A stretch of 64,000 bases of DNA from JBFGCT01 sp041581055 (GCA_041581055.1 JBFGCT010000001.1:1-64000); one strand, 5' to 3'; counted from the first letter of the stretch, positions 52,780 to 60,651 are shown. Numbers and translations are program-made. The notes: generated by a model not told the origin, from the sequence alone.

Positions 52780-54783
52780 ATGAGCCCCGCCGCCGACGAC
52801 CCGGCCTCCGACCGGCCGCCCGACCGGACGTCGCGGCCGCGAGACCGTCCGTGGACGATGCGCACCTACTCCGGCCACTCCAGCGCCGCCGCCTCGAACG
52901 AGCTCTACCGCACGAACCTCGCCAGGGGCCAGACCGGGTTGTCGATCGCGTTCGACCTCCCGACCCAGACCGGCTACGACCCCGACTCGCCGATGTCGCG
53001 GGGCGAGGTCGGCAAGGTCGGCGTGCCCGTCGCCCACCTCGGCCACATGCGGACCCTGCTGGCCGCGATCCCGCCGGACCAGATGAACACCTCGATGACG
53101 ATCAACGCGACCGCCGCGTGGCTCCTGGCGCTGTACGTCGCCAACGCCGACGAGCAGGGCGTTGCGCCGGGCGTGCTGCGCGGCACGACCCAGAACGACA
53201 TCGTCAAGGAATACCTCTCGCGGGGCACGCACATCTTTCCACCGGCGCCGTCGCGGAGGCTGATCGTCGACATGGTCGCCTGGTGCTCCGAGCACGCCCC
53301 GAAGTGGAACCCGATGAACGTCTGCTCGTATCACCTGCAGGAGGCCGGGGCGACGCCGGTCCAGGAGATCGCCTATGCGATGGCGACGGCGATCGGGGTC
53401 CTCGACGCCGTGCGGGAGTCCGGCCAGGTGGCCGACGAGCGGTTCACCCGCGTCTTCGGCGCCACGTCGTTCTTCGTCAACGCCGGGATCCGATTCGTCG
53501 AGGAGGTGTGCAAGCTCCGGGCGATGACCGAGATGTGGGAGCAGATCGGGCGGGAGCGGTACGGCGTGACCGACGAGAGAGCGCTGCGCTTCCGGTACGG
53601 CGTGCAGGTCAACTCGCTCGGGCTCACCGAGGCGCAGCCCGAGAACAACGTGCCGCGGATCGTGCTCGAGATGCTCGCCGTCACGCTGTCGAAGAACGCC
53701 CGGGCCCGGTCGGTGCAGCTCCCGGCGTGGAACGAGGCGCTCGGCCTGCCGCGCCCGTGGGACCAGCAATGGTCGCTGCGCATGCAGCAGGTGCTCGCCT
53801 ACGAGACCGACCTGCTCGAGTACGACGACATCTTCGACGGCTCGCACGTCGTCGAGGCGCGCACGGCCGAGCTGCGCGGCGCGGCGCAGGCCGAGCTCGA
53901 CGACGTGTTGTCGCTCGGCGGCGCGTTCGAGGCGGTCGACACGCTGAAGTCGCGGCTGGTGTCGTCGATGGCGGCGCGGACGCGGCGGATCGAGTCAGGC
54001 GAGCAAACCGTCGTCGGGGTGAACGAGTTCGTCGAGACCGCCGAGTCGCCGCTCGGGGGCGCGGGTGCGATCCTCACGGTCGACGAGCGGGTCGAGGCCG
54101 AGCTGGTCGACGACCTGCGGCGCTGGCGCGGCGATCGCGATCAGGAGCGCGTCGACGCCGCGCTCGCCGGGCTGCGGCGGGCGGCCGAGGACGGCGACAA
54201 CATCATGCCGCCCTCGATCGAGCTGGCGCGGGCCGGCGGCACCACCGGCGAGTGGGGCGACGTCATGCGCGCCGTGTTCGGCGAGTACCGGGCACCGACC
54301 GGCGTCGGCGCCGGCCACGGGGCGGGCGGCGCGGCCGGCGCGCTCCGCGCCGTCGCCGAGTACGTCCGCTCGATTCCGGGCGGGCCACCGAAGTTCCTCG
54401 TCGCCAAGCCCGGCCTCGACGGGCACTCCAACGGCGCCGAGCAGATCACCGTCGCCGCCCGCGACTCGGGCATGGAGGTCGTCTACTCGGGCATCCGGTC
54501 GACGGCGGAGCAGATCGCCGCCTCGGCGCGCGACGAGGATCCCGACGTGATCGGGCTGTCGATCCTGTCGGGCTCGCACCTCGCGCTCGTGCCCGACGTG
54601 CTCGCCCGCCTGCGCTCGATCGGCGTCGACGCGCCGGTCGTGGTCGGCGGGATCATCCCCGAGGACGACCGGGCTCGCCTGACCGCGATGGGCGTCGCCG
54701 CGGTCTACACGCCGAAGGACTTCGAGTTCGCGACGATCATGCGCGAGGTCGCCGACCTCGCCGTCGCCCACCGCTCCGCGTGA
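52780..54783 (+). CDS. ecm: Ethylmalonyl-CoA mutase (B12-dependent)
   Basis: 667 residues. Converts ethylmalonyl-CoA to methylsuccinyl-CoA with adenosylcobalamin. The N-terminal barrel has RTYSGHSSAAASNELYRTNLARGQTGLSIAFDLPTQTGYD and SYHLQEAGATPVQE, closer to ethylmalonyl-CoA mutase/MeaA than to methylmalonyl-CoA mutase. The C-terminal cobalamin domain has KPGLDGHSNGAEQI, holding the cobalt-ligating His of DxHxxG. It is a single-chain enzyme with both domains. No crotonyl-CoA carboxylase/reductase is in the window, so a full ethylmalonyl-CoA pathway is only suggested. No B12 riboswitch was seen upstream. Confidence 0.9.
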   Translation: MSPAADDPASDRPPDRTSRPRDRPWTMRTYSGHSSAAASNELYRTNLARGQTGLSIAFDLPTQTGYDPDSPMSRGEVGKVGVPVAHLGHMRTLLAAIPPDQMNTSMTINATAAWLLALYVANADEQGVAPGVLRGTTQNDIVKEYLSRGTHIFPPAPSRRLIVDMVAWCSEHAPKWNPMNVCSYHLQEAGATPVQEIAYAMATAIGVLDAVRESGQVADERFTRVFGATSFFVNAGIRFVEEVCKLRAMTEMWEQIGRERYGVTDERALRFRYGVQVNSLGLTEAQPENNVPRIVLEMLAVTLSKNARARSVQLPAWNEALGLPRPWDQQWSLRMQQVLAYETDLLEYDDIFDGSHVVEARTAELRGAAQAELDDVLSLGGAFEAVDTLKSRLVSSMAARTRRIESGEQTVVGVNEFVETAESPLGGAGAILTVDERVEAELVDDLRRWRGDRDQERVDAALAGLRRAAEDGDNIMPPSIELARAGGTTGEWGDVMRAVFGEYRAPTGVGAGHGAGGAAGALRAVAEYVRSIPGGPPKFLVAKPGLDGHSNGAEQITVAARDSGMEVVYSGIRSTAEQIAASARDEDPDVIGLSILSGSHLALVPDVLARLRSIGVDAPVVVGGIIPEDDRARLTAMGVAAVYTPKDFEFATIMREVADLAVAHRSA

Positions 54784-54796
54784 CCGCCGGCGTCAG

Positions 54797-55507
54797 TCAG
54801 ACACCGACGGTGGCGTTGTCGGGCAGCTGGCGGGCGATCCACGAGTCGAGCTGGGGGCCGGATTCGAAGCTGGTGATCAGCGCGTAGCGCGGCTCGTCGC
54901 CGCTGTGCACGACGACGTGCCACAGCCGCTGCGTGTCGACGACGAAGCGGGCGCCGCGGTGCAGGGGCACGCGGATCTCGGTCGCCGGGTCGGGAAGGCC
55001 GTCGGCGCCGTTGTCCATCAGCAGCATGTAGCTGTCGGGGTTGTCGGTGAGCTCGACCCACGACCGCACGACCCAGCCCTCGTCGTCGGGGTTGAAGCGG
55101 TTGTTGTCGTCACGGTGCAGCGACCGGATCGCCGTCTCGCGGTCCTGCGGCTCGAGCTTGATCACCCGCACCCGCCCGAAGTTCGCCCCGACGTCGTCGA
55201 CGTACCGGCGGATCGTCGGCGCGATCTCGGCGTTCGTCGTCCACCGCGCGTCCTTGTCGGTCTTGCCCTTGTCCCAGAATCCACGGCAGTCGAGCTCGCC
55301 GTCGGCCGACGCGATCGGCGCGAAGTTGGTGTCGCCGCCCGACTTCCAATCCATGTACTCGAGGGCCATGAACTCGGCCTCCGGGACCGCGTCGGGCAGG
55401 TCGGCGAGCTGCACGAAGCCGGTCTCGGCGAGGACGTCGAGCCGGCGATGGGGGGTGTCGAGCGGGATCTCCACGCTCCAGTGGTCGGCGTTCGGCCAGA
55501 AGCTCAT
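54797..55507 (-). CDS. Aspartyl/asparaginyl hydroxylase-like Fe(II) dioxygenase
   Basis: 236 residues. SLHRDDNN gives an HxD pair and LWHVVVHSGDEPRYALITSF a distal His followed by Arg, the 2-His-1-carboxylate iron site and 2-oxoglutarate Arg of cupin-like dioxygenases. WSVEIPLDTPHRRLDVLAETGFVQL is the N-terminal part. ATG 55507 is fixed by TAGACT 8 nt upstream. It converges on ecm with a 13-bp gap. Substrate unknown. Confidence 0.7.
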   Translation of the reverse strand: MSFWPNADHWSVEIPLDTPHRRLDVLAETGFVQLADLPDAVPEAEFMALEYMDWKSGGDTNFAPIASADGELDCRGFWDKGKTDKDARWTTNAEIAPTIRRYVDDVGANFGRVRVIKLEPQDRETAIRSLHRDDNNRFNPDDEGWVVRSWVELTDNPDSYMLLMDNGADGLPDPATEIRVPLHRGARFVVDTQRLWHVVVHSGDEPRYALITSFESGPQLDSWIARQLPDNATVGV

Positions 55508-55515
55508 GGACGGCA

Positions 55516-55521
55516 AGTCTA
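55516..55521 (-). promoter_or_regulatory. TAGACT -10 element of dioxygenase gene
   Basis: Minus strand, 8 nt before ATG 55507. Confidence 0.55.
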
Positions 55522-55554
55522 TGAACCGCGGGACAGCCGCGGCGGGGAACTCCG

Positions 55555-55798
55555 TCACAGCGCCCGGCAGGTCATCACGGCCTGGACGTCGACCAACCGG
55601 AGCCCGGCGCGTTCGATGTTGCGCGCCGACGTCGTCCACCTCGGTCGCGCGCCGAGTCGGCGCGGCGAACAGCGCGACCATCGCCCCGTCGCCGAGCGGT
55701 TCGACGGCAACCTCCGAGCCGCGCTCCAAGCGCATCGCCTCGGCGACGGCGACCACCGATTCGACCTCGGAGCGGGCCAGCCGGTCGAGGCGGTCCAC
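55555..55798 (-). pseudogene. Small gene with apparent frameshift
   Basis: GTG 55798 starts 6 nt after the LysM gene stop. The first frame gives MDRLDRLARSEVESVVAVAE... to about 55635 with GC-ending codons; from there a +1 frame keeps the GC-ending bias (SARNIERAGLRLVDVQAVMT then CRAL and a stop at 55555). A one-base change near GACGACGTC would join them into an 80-residue protein. The family is not recognised. It could be a broken gene, programmed frameshift or sequence error. Confidence 0.5.
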
Positions 55799-55804
55799 CG
55801 CCGC

Positions 55805-56161
55805 TCAGCCGGTCGTCGTCGCCGGGATCGCGGGAAGCTCGTCGACGACGAACACGTCGCTCGGGATCTCGATGGTCTGGCCGGCCTGGATCGCGTCGGG
55901 GTTCGGCAGGCCGTTGATCTCGACGATCGACTGCACCGGGACGCCGAATGACGCGGCGATCACCGCCAGCGTGTCGCCCCGCTTGATCACGTAGAACTTC
56001 TGACCCTCGGGAAGCGACGTCGTCGAGGTCGAGCTGGTCGAGGTCGTCGTGCGGATCGGGGCGAGCGTCTCGCGCGACGCCTTGTCGGTCGTGCCGCACC
56101 CGACCGCGATCAGGGTGACCCCGACCGGCAGGGCGAGCAGGGCGCGTCGGGGTCCAGCCAC
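55805..56161 (-). CDS. LysM-domain lipoprotein
   Basis: 118 residues. ALLALPVGVTLIAVGC is a lipoprotein signal with lipobox AVGC. A Ser/Thr-rich linker leads to a LysM domain (FYVIKRGDTLAVIAASFGVPVQSIVEINGLPNPDAIQAGQTIEIP) that binds peptidoglycan glycan. GTG 56161 is fixed by TAACAT 6 nt upstream. Confidence 0.88.
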   Translation of the reverse strand: MAGPRRALLALPVGVTLIAVGCGTTDKASRETLAPIRTTTSTSSTSTTSLPEGQKFYVIKRGDTLAVIAASFGVPVQSIVEINGLPNPDAIQAGQTIEIPSDVFVVDELPAIPATTTG

Positions 56162-56167
56162 GCCGTC

Positions 56168-56173
56168 ATGTTA
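56168..56173 (-). promoter_or_regulatory. TAACAT -10 element of LysM gene
   Basis: Minus strand, 6 nt before GTG 56161. Confidence 0.55.
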
Positions 56174-56209
56174 GGGCGCTCGGAATGCGGCGCCGCATCG
56201 CCCGCGGCC

Positions 56210-56215
56210 TACCCT
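56210..56215 (+). promoter_or_regulatory. TACCCT -10 element of hydrolase pair
   Basis: 7 nt before GTG 56223; back to back with the LysM promoter. Confidence 0.5.
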
Positions 56216-56222
56216 CGCTGCC

Positions 56223-57152
56223 GTGGCGCCAACCGACTCGATCGAACACCCGTATCCGGGCGCCCGTCGTCCCGATCGGTCCTACGACCTGGGCGCGGAC
56301 GGGGTCCGCCTGGCGGTGTACGAGTGGGGCGACGAGGGCGCGCCGCCGCTGCTCGTCGTGCACGGCGGGTTCGACTTCGCCCGCACGTTCGACGTCTTCG
56401 CGCCCAAGCTCGCCGCCGGCGGCTGGCGCGTCGTCGGCTGGGACCAGCGCGGCCACGGCGACAGCGCGCACGCCGAGCTGTACTCGTGGGACGCCGACAT
56501 GCGCGACGCCCTGACCATCTTCGACCACGTCAGCCCCGGCCACCCGCTCCCGGTCGTCGGCCACTCCAAGGGCGGCGCGATGATGACCCAGCTCGCCGAC
56601 GCGCAGCCGTTCCGCTTCACCCATCTCGTGAACATGGACGGCATCCCCTACAAGCGGCGCATCCCCGACGTCGCCGAGCACGAGCGGAACCGGATGCTGG
56701 CCACCGAGCTCGGGGCGTGGCTCGACCACCGCCGCCGCACCGCCGACGCCCGGCGCCGCCCGGGGACGATCGACGAGTTGGCGGGCCGCCGCGGGCGGAT
56801 GAACCCGCGCCTTCCGCTCGACTGGCTCCGCCGCCTGGTGACGGTCGGCGGCTACGAGTCCGACGACGGGTGGCGCTGGAAGATCGACCCGTCGATGCGC
56901 TTCGGCGGCTTCGGCCCGTGGCGGCCCGAGTGGACCTTGATGCGGCTGCCCGGCATCCCGATGCCGTTCCTCGGCATCCTCGGCGCCGAGATGGAGGAGA
57001 TGGGCTGGGGCACGCCGCCGGAGAAGGTGCTGCCGTACATGCCGCTCGACGGCCGCTGCGAGGTGCTCGACGACGTCGGCCACTTCGTGCACATCGAGCG
57101 TCCCGACCAGGTGAGCGCGATGGTGCTCGACTTCCTCGGGCGCCCGTCGTGA
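56223..57152 (+). CDS. Alpha/beta hydrolase
   Basis: 309 residues. LLVVHGGFDFARTF, GWDQRGHGDSAHAELYSW, VVGHSKGGAMMTQLA (nucleophile Ser) and DDVGHFVHIERPDQV (catalytic His) form a complete triad. The GTG 56223 start is fixed by TACCCT. Its stop overlaps the start of a second, degenerate hydrolase (GTGA), so the two are made together. Substrate unknown. Confidence 0.88.
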   Translation: MAPTDSIEHPYPGARRPDRSYDLGADGVRLAVYEWGDEGAPPLLVVHGGFDFARTFDVFAPKLAAGGWRVVGWDQRGHGDSAHAELYSWDADMRDALTIFDHVSPGHPLPVVGHSKGGAMMTQLADAQPFRFTHLVNMDGIPYKRRIPDVAEHERNRMLATELGAWLDHRRRTADARRRPGTIDELAGRRGRMNPRLPLDWLRRLVTVGGYESDDGWRWKIDPSMRFGGFGPWRPEWTLMRLPGIPMPFLGILGAEMEEMGWGTPPEKVLPYMPLDGRCEVLDDVGHFVHIERPDQVSAMVLDFLGRPS

Positions 57153-57832
57153 CCGGGGTCCCGGTCACCCGGCTGCGGCACAACCGGGTCGAGCTCGCCC
57201 TCCATCACCTCCGCCGCGGCGGCGGACGCGACGACGGCGGGCGGCCCCTGTTGATCCTCCACGGGCTCGGCGAGACGGCGCCGCGGGCCGTGCCGCGGTG
57301 GGCCGAGTCCTGGCGGGGGCCGATCGCCGCCCTCGACTTCACCGGCCACGGCGACTCGACGATCCCCCGCGGCGGCGGCTACACGGCCGAGCTCCTCCTC
57401 GGCGACGCCGACGCGGCGCTCGCCGCGCTCACCGACGACGACCCCGGCGCGTCGATCACCGTCGTCGGGCGGGGGCTCGGCGCGTACATCGCGCTGCAGC
57501 TCGCCGGCGCCCGCGCGTCGGCGGTGCACGGCGCGGTGTTGCTCGACGGGCCCGGCTTGGCCGGCGGACCGAGCGGCCCGACGTCGCAGAGCTTCTTCTC
57601 GCTCCCGGCCAACGGCACGGCGCCCGACCCGTACGCGCTCGTCGAGCTCGGGCGCGACCTTCGCCCGCCGGACTACGCGACGTCGTTCGTCCGACTGGCG
57701 CTCGCCGGCTCGACGCTCGACGAGCCGATCGCCGTCTGTTGCATCTTCCGCCCCGACTGGGTCGAGGCCGTCGTCAACGAGCAGGGCGTCGAGGAGCTCC
57801 CGCTGGCCGAGGCCCTCCGCCGGTTCGCCTGA
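57149..57832 (+). CDS. Alpha/beta-hydrolase-fold protein lacking the nucleophile
   Basis: 227 residues. LLILHGLGETAPRAVPRW and ALDFTGHGDSTIP keep the fold. The nucleophile elbow reads VVGRGLGAYIAL, with Gly in place of Ser (GxGxG for GxSxG), and the C-terminal His loop is not evident. It is probably a non-hydrolytic partner of the preceding enzyme. It is followed by the palindromic repeat block. Confidence 0.75.
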   Translation: MTGVPVTRLRHNRVELALHHLRRGGGRDDGGRPLLILHGLGETAPRAVPRWAESWRGPIAALDFTGHGDSTIPRGGGYTAELLLGDADAALAALTDDDPGASITVVGRGLGAYIALQLAGARASAVHGAVLLDGPGLAGGPSGPTSQSFFSLPANGTAPDPYALVELGRDLRPPDYATSFVRLALAGSTLDEPIAVCCIFRPDWVEAVVNEQGVEELPLAEALRRFA

Positions 57833-57856
57833 CCCCCGCCGCCCCGCAGCCCACTC

Positions 57857-57908
57857 CGTTTGCGTCGCGATTGTGAACGGGCGTCCCACCGAAATCGCGA
57901 CGCAAACG
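57857..57908. repeat. Palindromic repeat, copy 2
   Basis: Arms CGTTTGCGTCGCGATT (57857-57872) and AATCGCGACGCAAACG (57893-57908), 20-nt centre. First of three copies at exact 97-bp spacing. Confidence 0.92.
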
Positions 57909-57953
57909 ACGGATGGTGGCGCAACCCGCCGGCGCCGCCCCCGCAGCCCATTC

Positions 57954-58005
57954 CGTTTGCGTCGCGATTGTGAACGGGCGTCCCACCGAAATCGCGACGC
58001 AAACG
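57954..58005. repeat. Palindromic repeat, copy 3
   Basis: Same arms and same centre as copy 2; 97 bp further on. The 45-bp spacer is essentially identical to the next one. Confidence 0.92.
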
Positions 58006-58050
58006 ACGGATGGTGGCGCAACCCGCCGGCGCCGCCCCCGCAGCCCACTC

Positions 58051-58102
58051 CGTTTGCGTCGCGATTGTGAACGGGCGTCCCACCGAAATCGCGACGCAAA
58101 CG
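58051..58102. repeat. Palindromic repeat, copy 4
   Basis: Same arms and centre as copies 2 and 3; 97 bp after copy 3. The block ends 28 bp before the TAGCGT element of the carotenoid hydroxylase gene. Confidence 0.92.
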
Positions 58103-58130
58103 ACGGGTTCCTTGGCGCTCGCCGCGCGGT

Positions 58131-58136
58131 TAGCGT
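58131..58136 (+). promoter_or_regulatory. TAGCGT -10 element of carotenoid hydroxylase
   Basis: 6 nt before GTG 58143; predicted leaderless. Confidence 0.55.
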
Positions 58137-58142
58137 GAGGGC

Positions 58143-58625
58143 GTGAGCATCGTGCCGGGCGTCGTCGTCGCGCTGGTTGCGTTCGCGGTGATGGAGCCGG
58201 TGACCGCGGCGATCCACCGCTGGGTGATGCACGGCGTCGGCGAGCGCCTCCACCGCAGCCACCATCGGCGGCCGGGCAGCACGTCGTGGGAGGCGAACGA
58301 CTGGTACCCGGTGCTGTTCGCGTCGATCGTGATGGTGGCGATGTGGGCCGGATTCAACCGCGACGGTCTGGGGGCGCTCGTCCCGGTGACCATCGGCGTC
58401 ACGGCGTACGGCGCGGCGTACGCGCTGGTCCACGACGGGTACATCCACCGCCGGGCGCCGTGGTTCCCGGCACGTCGCGTCGGCATGCTCGACCGACTCG
58501 TCGACGCCCACCGGATCCACCACCTGTACGGGCAGGCCCCGTACGGCATGCTGCTGCCGGTCGTCCCGGGCGAGCTGCGAGAGCGGGCCGCCGCCGCCCG
58601 CCGCGACCCGCTGGTGCGCGCCTGA
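58143..58625 (+). CDS. Beta-carotene hydroxylase-like (CrtZ / fatty acid hydroxylase family)
   Basis: 160 residues with three or four membrane helices. The His clusters HRWVMH, HRSHH, HDGYIHRR and HRIHH are those of di-iron membrane hydroxylases; length and spacing fit CrtZ, which turns beta-carotene into zeaxanthin. No other carotenoid genes are nearby. The GTG start is fixed by TAGCGT. Confidence 0.88.
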   Translation: MSIVPGVVVALVAFAVMEPVTAAIHRWVMHGVGERLHRSHHRRPGSTSWEANDWYPVLFASIVMVAMWAGFNRDGLGALVPVTIGVTAYGAAYALVHDGYIHRRAPWFPARRVGMLDRLVDAHRIHHLYGQAPYGMLLPVVPGELRERAAAARRDPLVRA

Positions 58626-58637
58626 CGGCGCGGTCGG

Positions 58638-59480
58638 TCAGAAGACGAACAGCCCGGCCGTACCCGGCCCCGTGTGGGCCCCGACCGACGGACCGATGCG
58701 GTACTGCACGATGTCGCCGACCGCTGGATGCCCGGCGAGGACGTCGGTGAGTTGGACCCCGACCGGGCGGCTCGTCTCGTCCGAGGTCCCGATCGCGATC
58801 CGCAGCCCGTGGGGATTGCTCGGCGTCCACTCGAGCGCGTAGTGCGTCATCGAGGCGATCGCCTGGTTGAGCGTCTGCACCGTGTCGAGCACCTCGAGCT
58901 TCCCACCCGACATCGCCAGCACCGGCACCCCCGCTTCGGCCGCGGCGGCGACACCGACGCCGTCCGCCCGACCCGACCGCTCGGTGAGCGCCGGCACGCC
59001 GACGATGAAGACTGTGCCGAGGTCGGCGGCCCGGCGCCGGGCCACGCTCGACGCCTCGGTGACCGAAGCGCCGGCGTCGAGCGCCTCGGCGGCCGCCCAG
59101 ACGCAGCACGAGACACCGAACGACGCCGTCCCGCTGTCGACCAGGTGGACCGGGCAGGAGACCTGCTCGGCGGCCAGCCGCGCCGAGTTCAGCGTGCCGC
59201 TCAACGCGGCCGAGAGATGCACGGACAGGATCTCGGTCGCGCCGGCCGCGATCAGCCGGCCGTACGCGGCGGCGAAGTCGCCGGGCGACGGTTGGCTCGT
59301 CTCGATCACCGGCTCGTGCCCGCCGTCCCACGCCGCGTAGAACTCGTCGACGGTCAGGTCGACACCCTCGTGGTACTCGCGGCCGTCGATCGTGACCGGC
59401 AGCGCGACGACCTCGATCTCGTACCTCTCGGCCAGCGACGGAGGCATCTGGCTGTTCGAGTCGGTGACGAGTCCGATCAT
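58638..59480 (-). CDS. DegV-family fatty-acid-binding protein (FakB-like)
   Basis: 280 residues. GLVTDSNSQMPPSLAERYEIEVVALPVTIDGREYHEGVDL, TSQPSPGDFAAAY and SVHLSAALSGTLNSARLAA are DegV signatures. Members bind a fatty acid and present it to the kinase FakA to form acyl-phosphate. The neighbouring plsY uses acyl-phosphate, supporting that role. ATG 59480 has GGGAG upstream. Confidence 0.9.
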   Translation of the reverse strand: MIGLVTDSNSQMPPSLAERYEIEVVALPVTIDGREYHEGVDLTVDEFYAAWDGGHEPVIETSQPSPGDFAAAYGRLIAAGATEILSVHLSAALSGTLNSARLAAEQVSCPVHLVDSGTASFGVSCCVWAAAEALDAGASVTEASSVARRRAADLGTVFIVGVPALTERSGRADGVGVAAAAEAGVPVLAMSGGKLEVLDTVQTLNQAIASMTHYALEWTPSNPHGLRIAIGTSDETSRPVGVQLTDVLAGHPAVGDIVQYRIGPSVGAHTGPGTAGLFVF

Positions 59481-59539
59481 GGTGCTCCCGATGCTTCCAC
59501 ACCGCCGACACCGTTCCGCCGCGTGCCGCCCGCCGACGG

Positions 59540-60151
59540 TCAACCGGCGTCCGCGAACCGCCGCATGATCATCGCGCTGGTCACCAAGTTGGCCAGCGGG
59601 AGCGCCAGCGACGGCTTCGGGCCCCAGAGGTTCCGCCAACCCTTGGCCCACCACACGAGCCCCCCGAGCACCCAGCACGCGCTCGACACGGCCGTCGCCT
59701 CGAAGGCGCGCCGTTTGGCGGCCGGATTGGCCGCGGTCACCGCGGCGACCGCGACGTCGATCGGGAAGTACGCCGGGAACGTCGCCAGGCACTGGCCGAC
59801 GCTCGCCGCGACGCCCTTGCCGCCGCGAAACCCGTTGGCCACCGGATAGCAGTGCCCGGCGACGGCGGCGGTCCCGCCGAGGTGCGCGCCGGTCGGGCCG
59901 GCGACGACGGCGCCGACCGCGCAGGCCGCGGCACCCTTGGCGATGTCGCCGGCCATCACCGTCGCGCCGGCGCGCGCGCCGAGCAGCTTGAGCGCGTTGG
60001 CGCCCCCGGGGTTGCCGCTGCCGGAGCGCCGCAGGTCGGTCGTGCCATCGCCGATCCGCCGGGCGACGAGGTCGGCGGTCGGGAACATCCCGAGGACGTA
60101 GCCGATCGACACCGCCCACGCGCATCGGCGCACGACGGGTGGCACTCGCAT
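59540..60151 (-). CDS. plsY: Acyl-phosphate:glycerol-3-phosphate acyltransferase
   Basis: 203 residues with several membrane helices. Starts phospholipid synthesis from acyl-phosphate. RRSGSGNPGGANALKLLGARAG and GHCYPVANGFRGGKGVAASVG are the PlsY motifs. ATG 60151 is fixed by TACCAT 6 nt upstream. The adjacent DegV protein could feed the acyl-phosphate route. Confidence 0.9.
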   Translation of the reverse strand: MRVPPVVRRCAWAVSIGYVLGMFPTADLVARRIGDGTTDLRRSGSGNPGGANALKLLGARAGATVMAGDIAKGAAACAVGAVVAGPTGAHLGGTAAVAGHCYPVANGFRGGKGVAASVGQCLATFPAYFPIDVAVAAVTAANPAAKRRAFEATAVSSACWVLGGLVWWAKGWRNLWGPKPSLALPLANLVTSAMIMRRFADAG

Positions 60152-60157
60152 CCGCGG

Positions 60158-60163
60158 ATGGTA
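60158..60163 (-). promoter_or_regulatory. TACCAT -10 element of plsY
   Basis: Minus strand, 6 nt before ATG 60151. Confidence 0.5.
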
Positions 60164-60204
60164 ATCGAGCCGCGACCGGCCGCCCGGCGGCCCGGAACCA
60201 GCGG

Positions 60205-60232
60205 TGGAAGGCGGCCGGGCCCCTGCTAGATT
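60205..60232 (+). promoter_or_regulatory. Promoter of the tRNA cluster
   Basis: TGGAAG (60205-60210), a 16-nt spacer and TAGATT (60227-60232), about 38 nt upstream of tRNA-Glu. Confidence 0.45.
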
Positions 60233-60270
60233 CGACTCGCTCTCAACGAGACGAGGTCCTCGCCTCACAG

Positions 60271-60343
60271 GCCCCCATCGTCTAGTGGCCTAGGACACCA
60301 CCCTTTCAAGGTGGCGGCACGGGTTCGAATCCCGTTGGGGGTG
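60271..60343 (+). tRNA. tRNA-Glu (TTC)
   Basis: 73 nt. Acceptor GCCCCCA/TGGGGGT, anticodon loop CTTTCAA giving TTC, T-arm ACGGG-TTCGAAT-CCCGT. Discriminator G. First of a Glu-Asp-Phe cluster; this tRNA is also the substrate carrier for HemA. Confidence 0.95.
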
Positions 60344-60354
60344 CAAATCACAAT

Positions 60355-60429
60355 GGTCCCGTGGTGAAGTCAGGAGTTCACGCCGGCCTGTCAAGCCGGA
60401 GGTCGCGGGTTCAAATCCCGTCGGGACCG
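60355..60429 (+). tRNA. tRNA-Asp (GTC)
   Basis: 75 nt. Acceptor GGTCCCG/CGGGACC, anticodon loop CTGTCAA giving GTC, T-loop TTCAAAT. Discriminator G. Confidence 0.95.
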
Positions 60430-60431
60430 CA

Positions 60432-60469
60432 CAGGGGCCACCCGTCATCCACATGACGGGTGGCTCCTG
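60432..60469 (+). terminator. Long hairpin after tRNA-Asp
   Basis: 17-bp stem (60432-60448 with 60453-60469) with one G-T wobble and a 4-nt loop. It lies 3 nt past tRNA-Asp and may be a terminator or processing signal separating tRNA-Phe. Confidence 0.75.
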
Positions 60470-60501
60470 CGAATTCGGAGCGCGGCGCCGCTCCGAACCA
60501 C

Positions 60502-60574
60502 GGTCGAGTAGCTCAGTTGGCAGAGCGTCCGCCTGAAAAGCGGAAGGTCCCCGGATCGACGCCGGGCTCGACCA
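60502..60574 (+). tRNA. tRNA-Phe (GAA)
   Basis: 73 nt. Acceptor GGTCGAG/CTCGACC, anticodon loop CTGAAAA giving GAA, T-stem CCCGG/CCGGG. The T-loop reads ATCGACG, with A at position 54 instead of the near-universal T and G at 60. Confidence 0.92.
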
Positions 60575-60651
60575 CGCCGCACGAGGGCGCCGGGGCAGCG
60601 CCTCGGGCCACGCTCGGTCGACCCCGCACGCGCGCGTCGACTCGGCGCGCG

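Noticed and set aside
57857..58102. Possible CRISPR array
   Set aside because: Repeats are long palindromes, the spacers are nearly identical and no cas gene is present.
57673..58523. Overlapping frames encoding repeated RFRWDARSQSRRKR peptides
   Set aside because: The repetition is simply translation of the palindromic DNA repeats in several frames.
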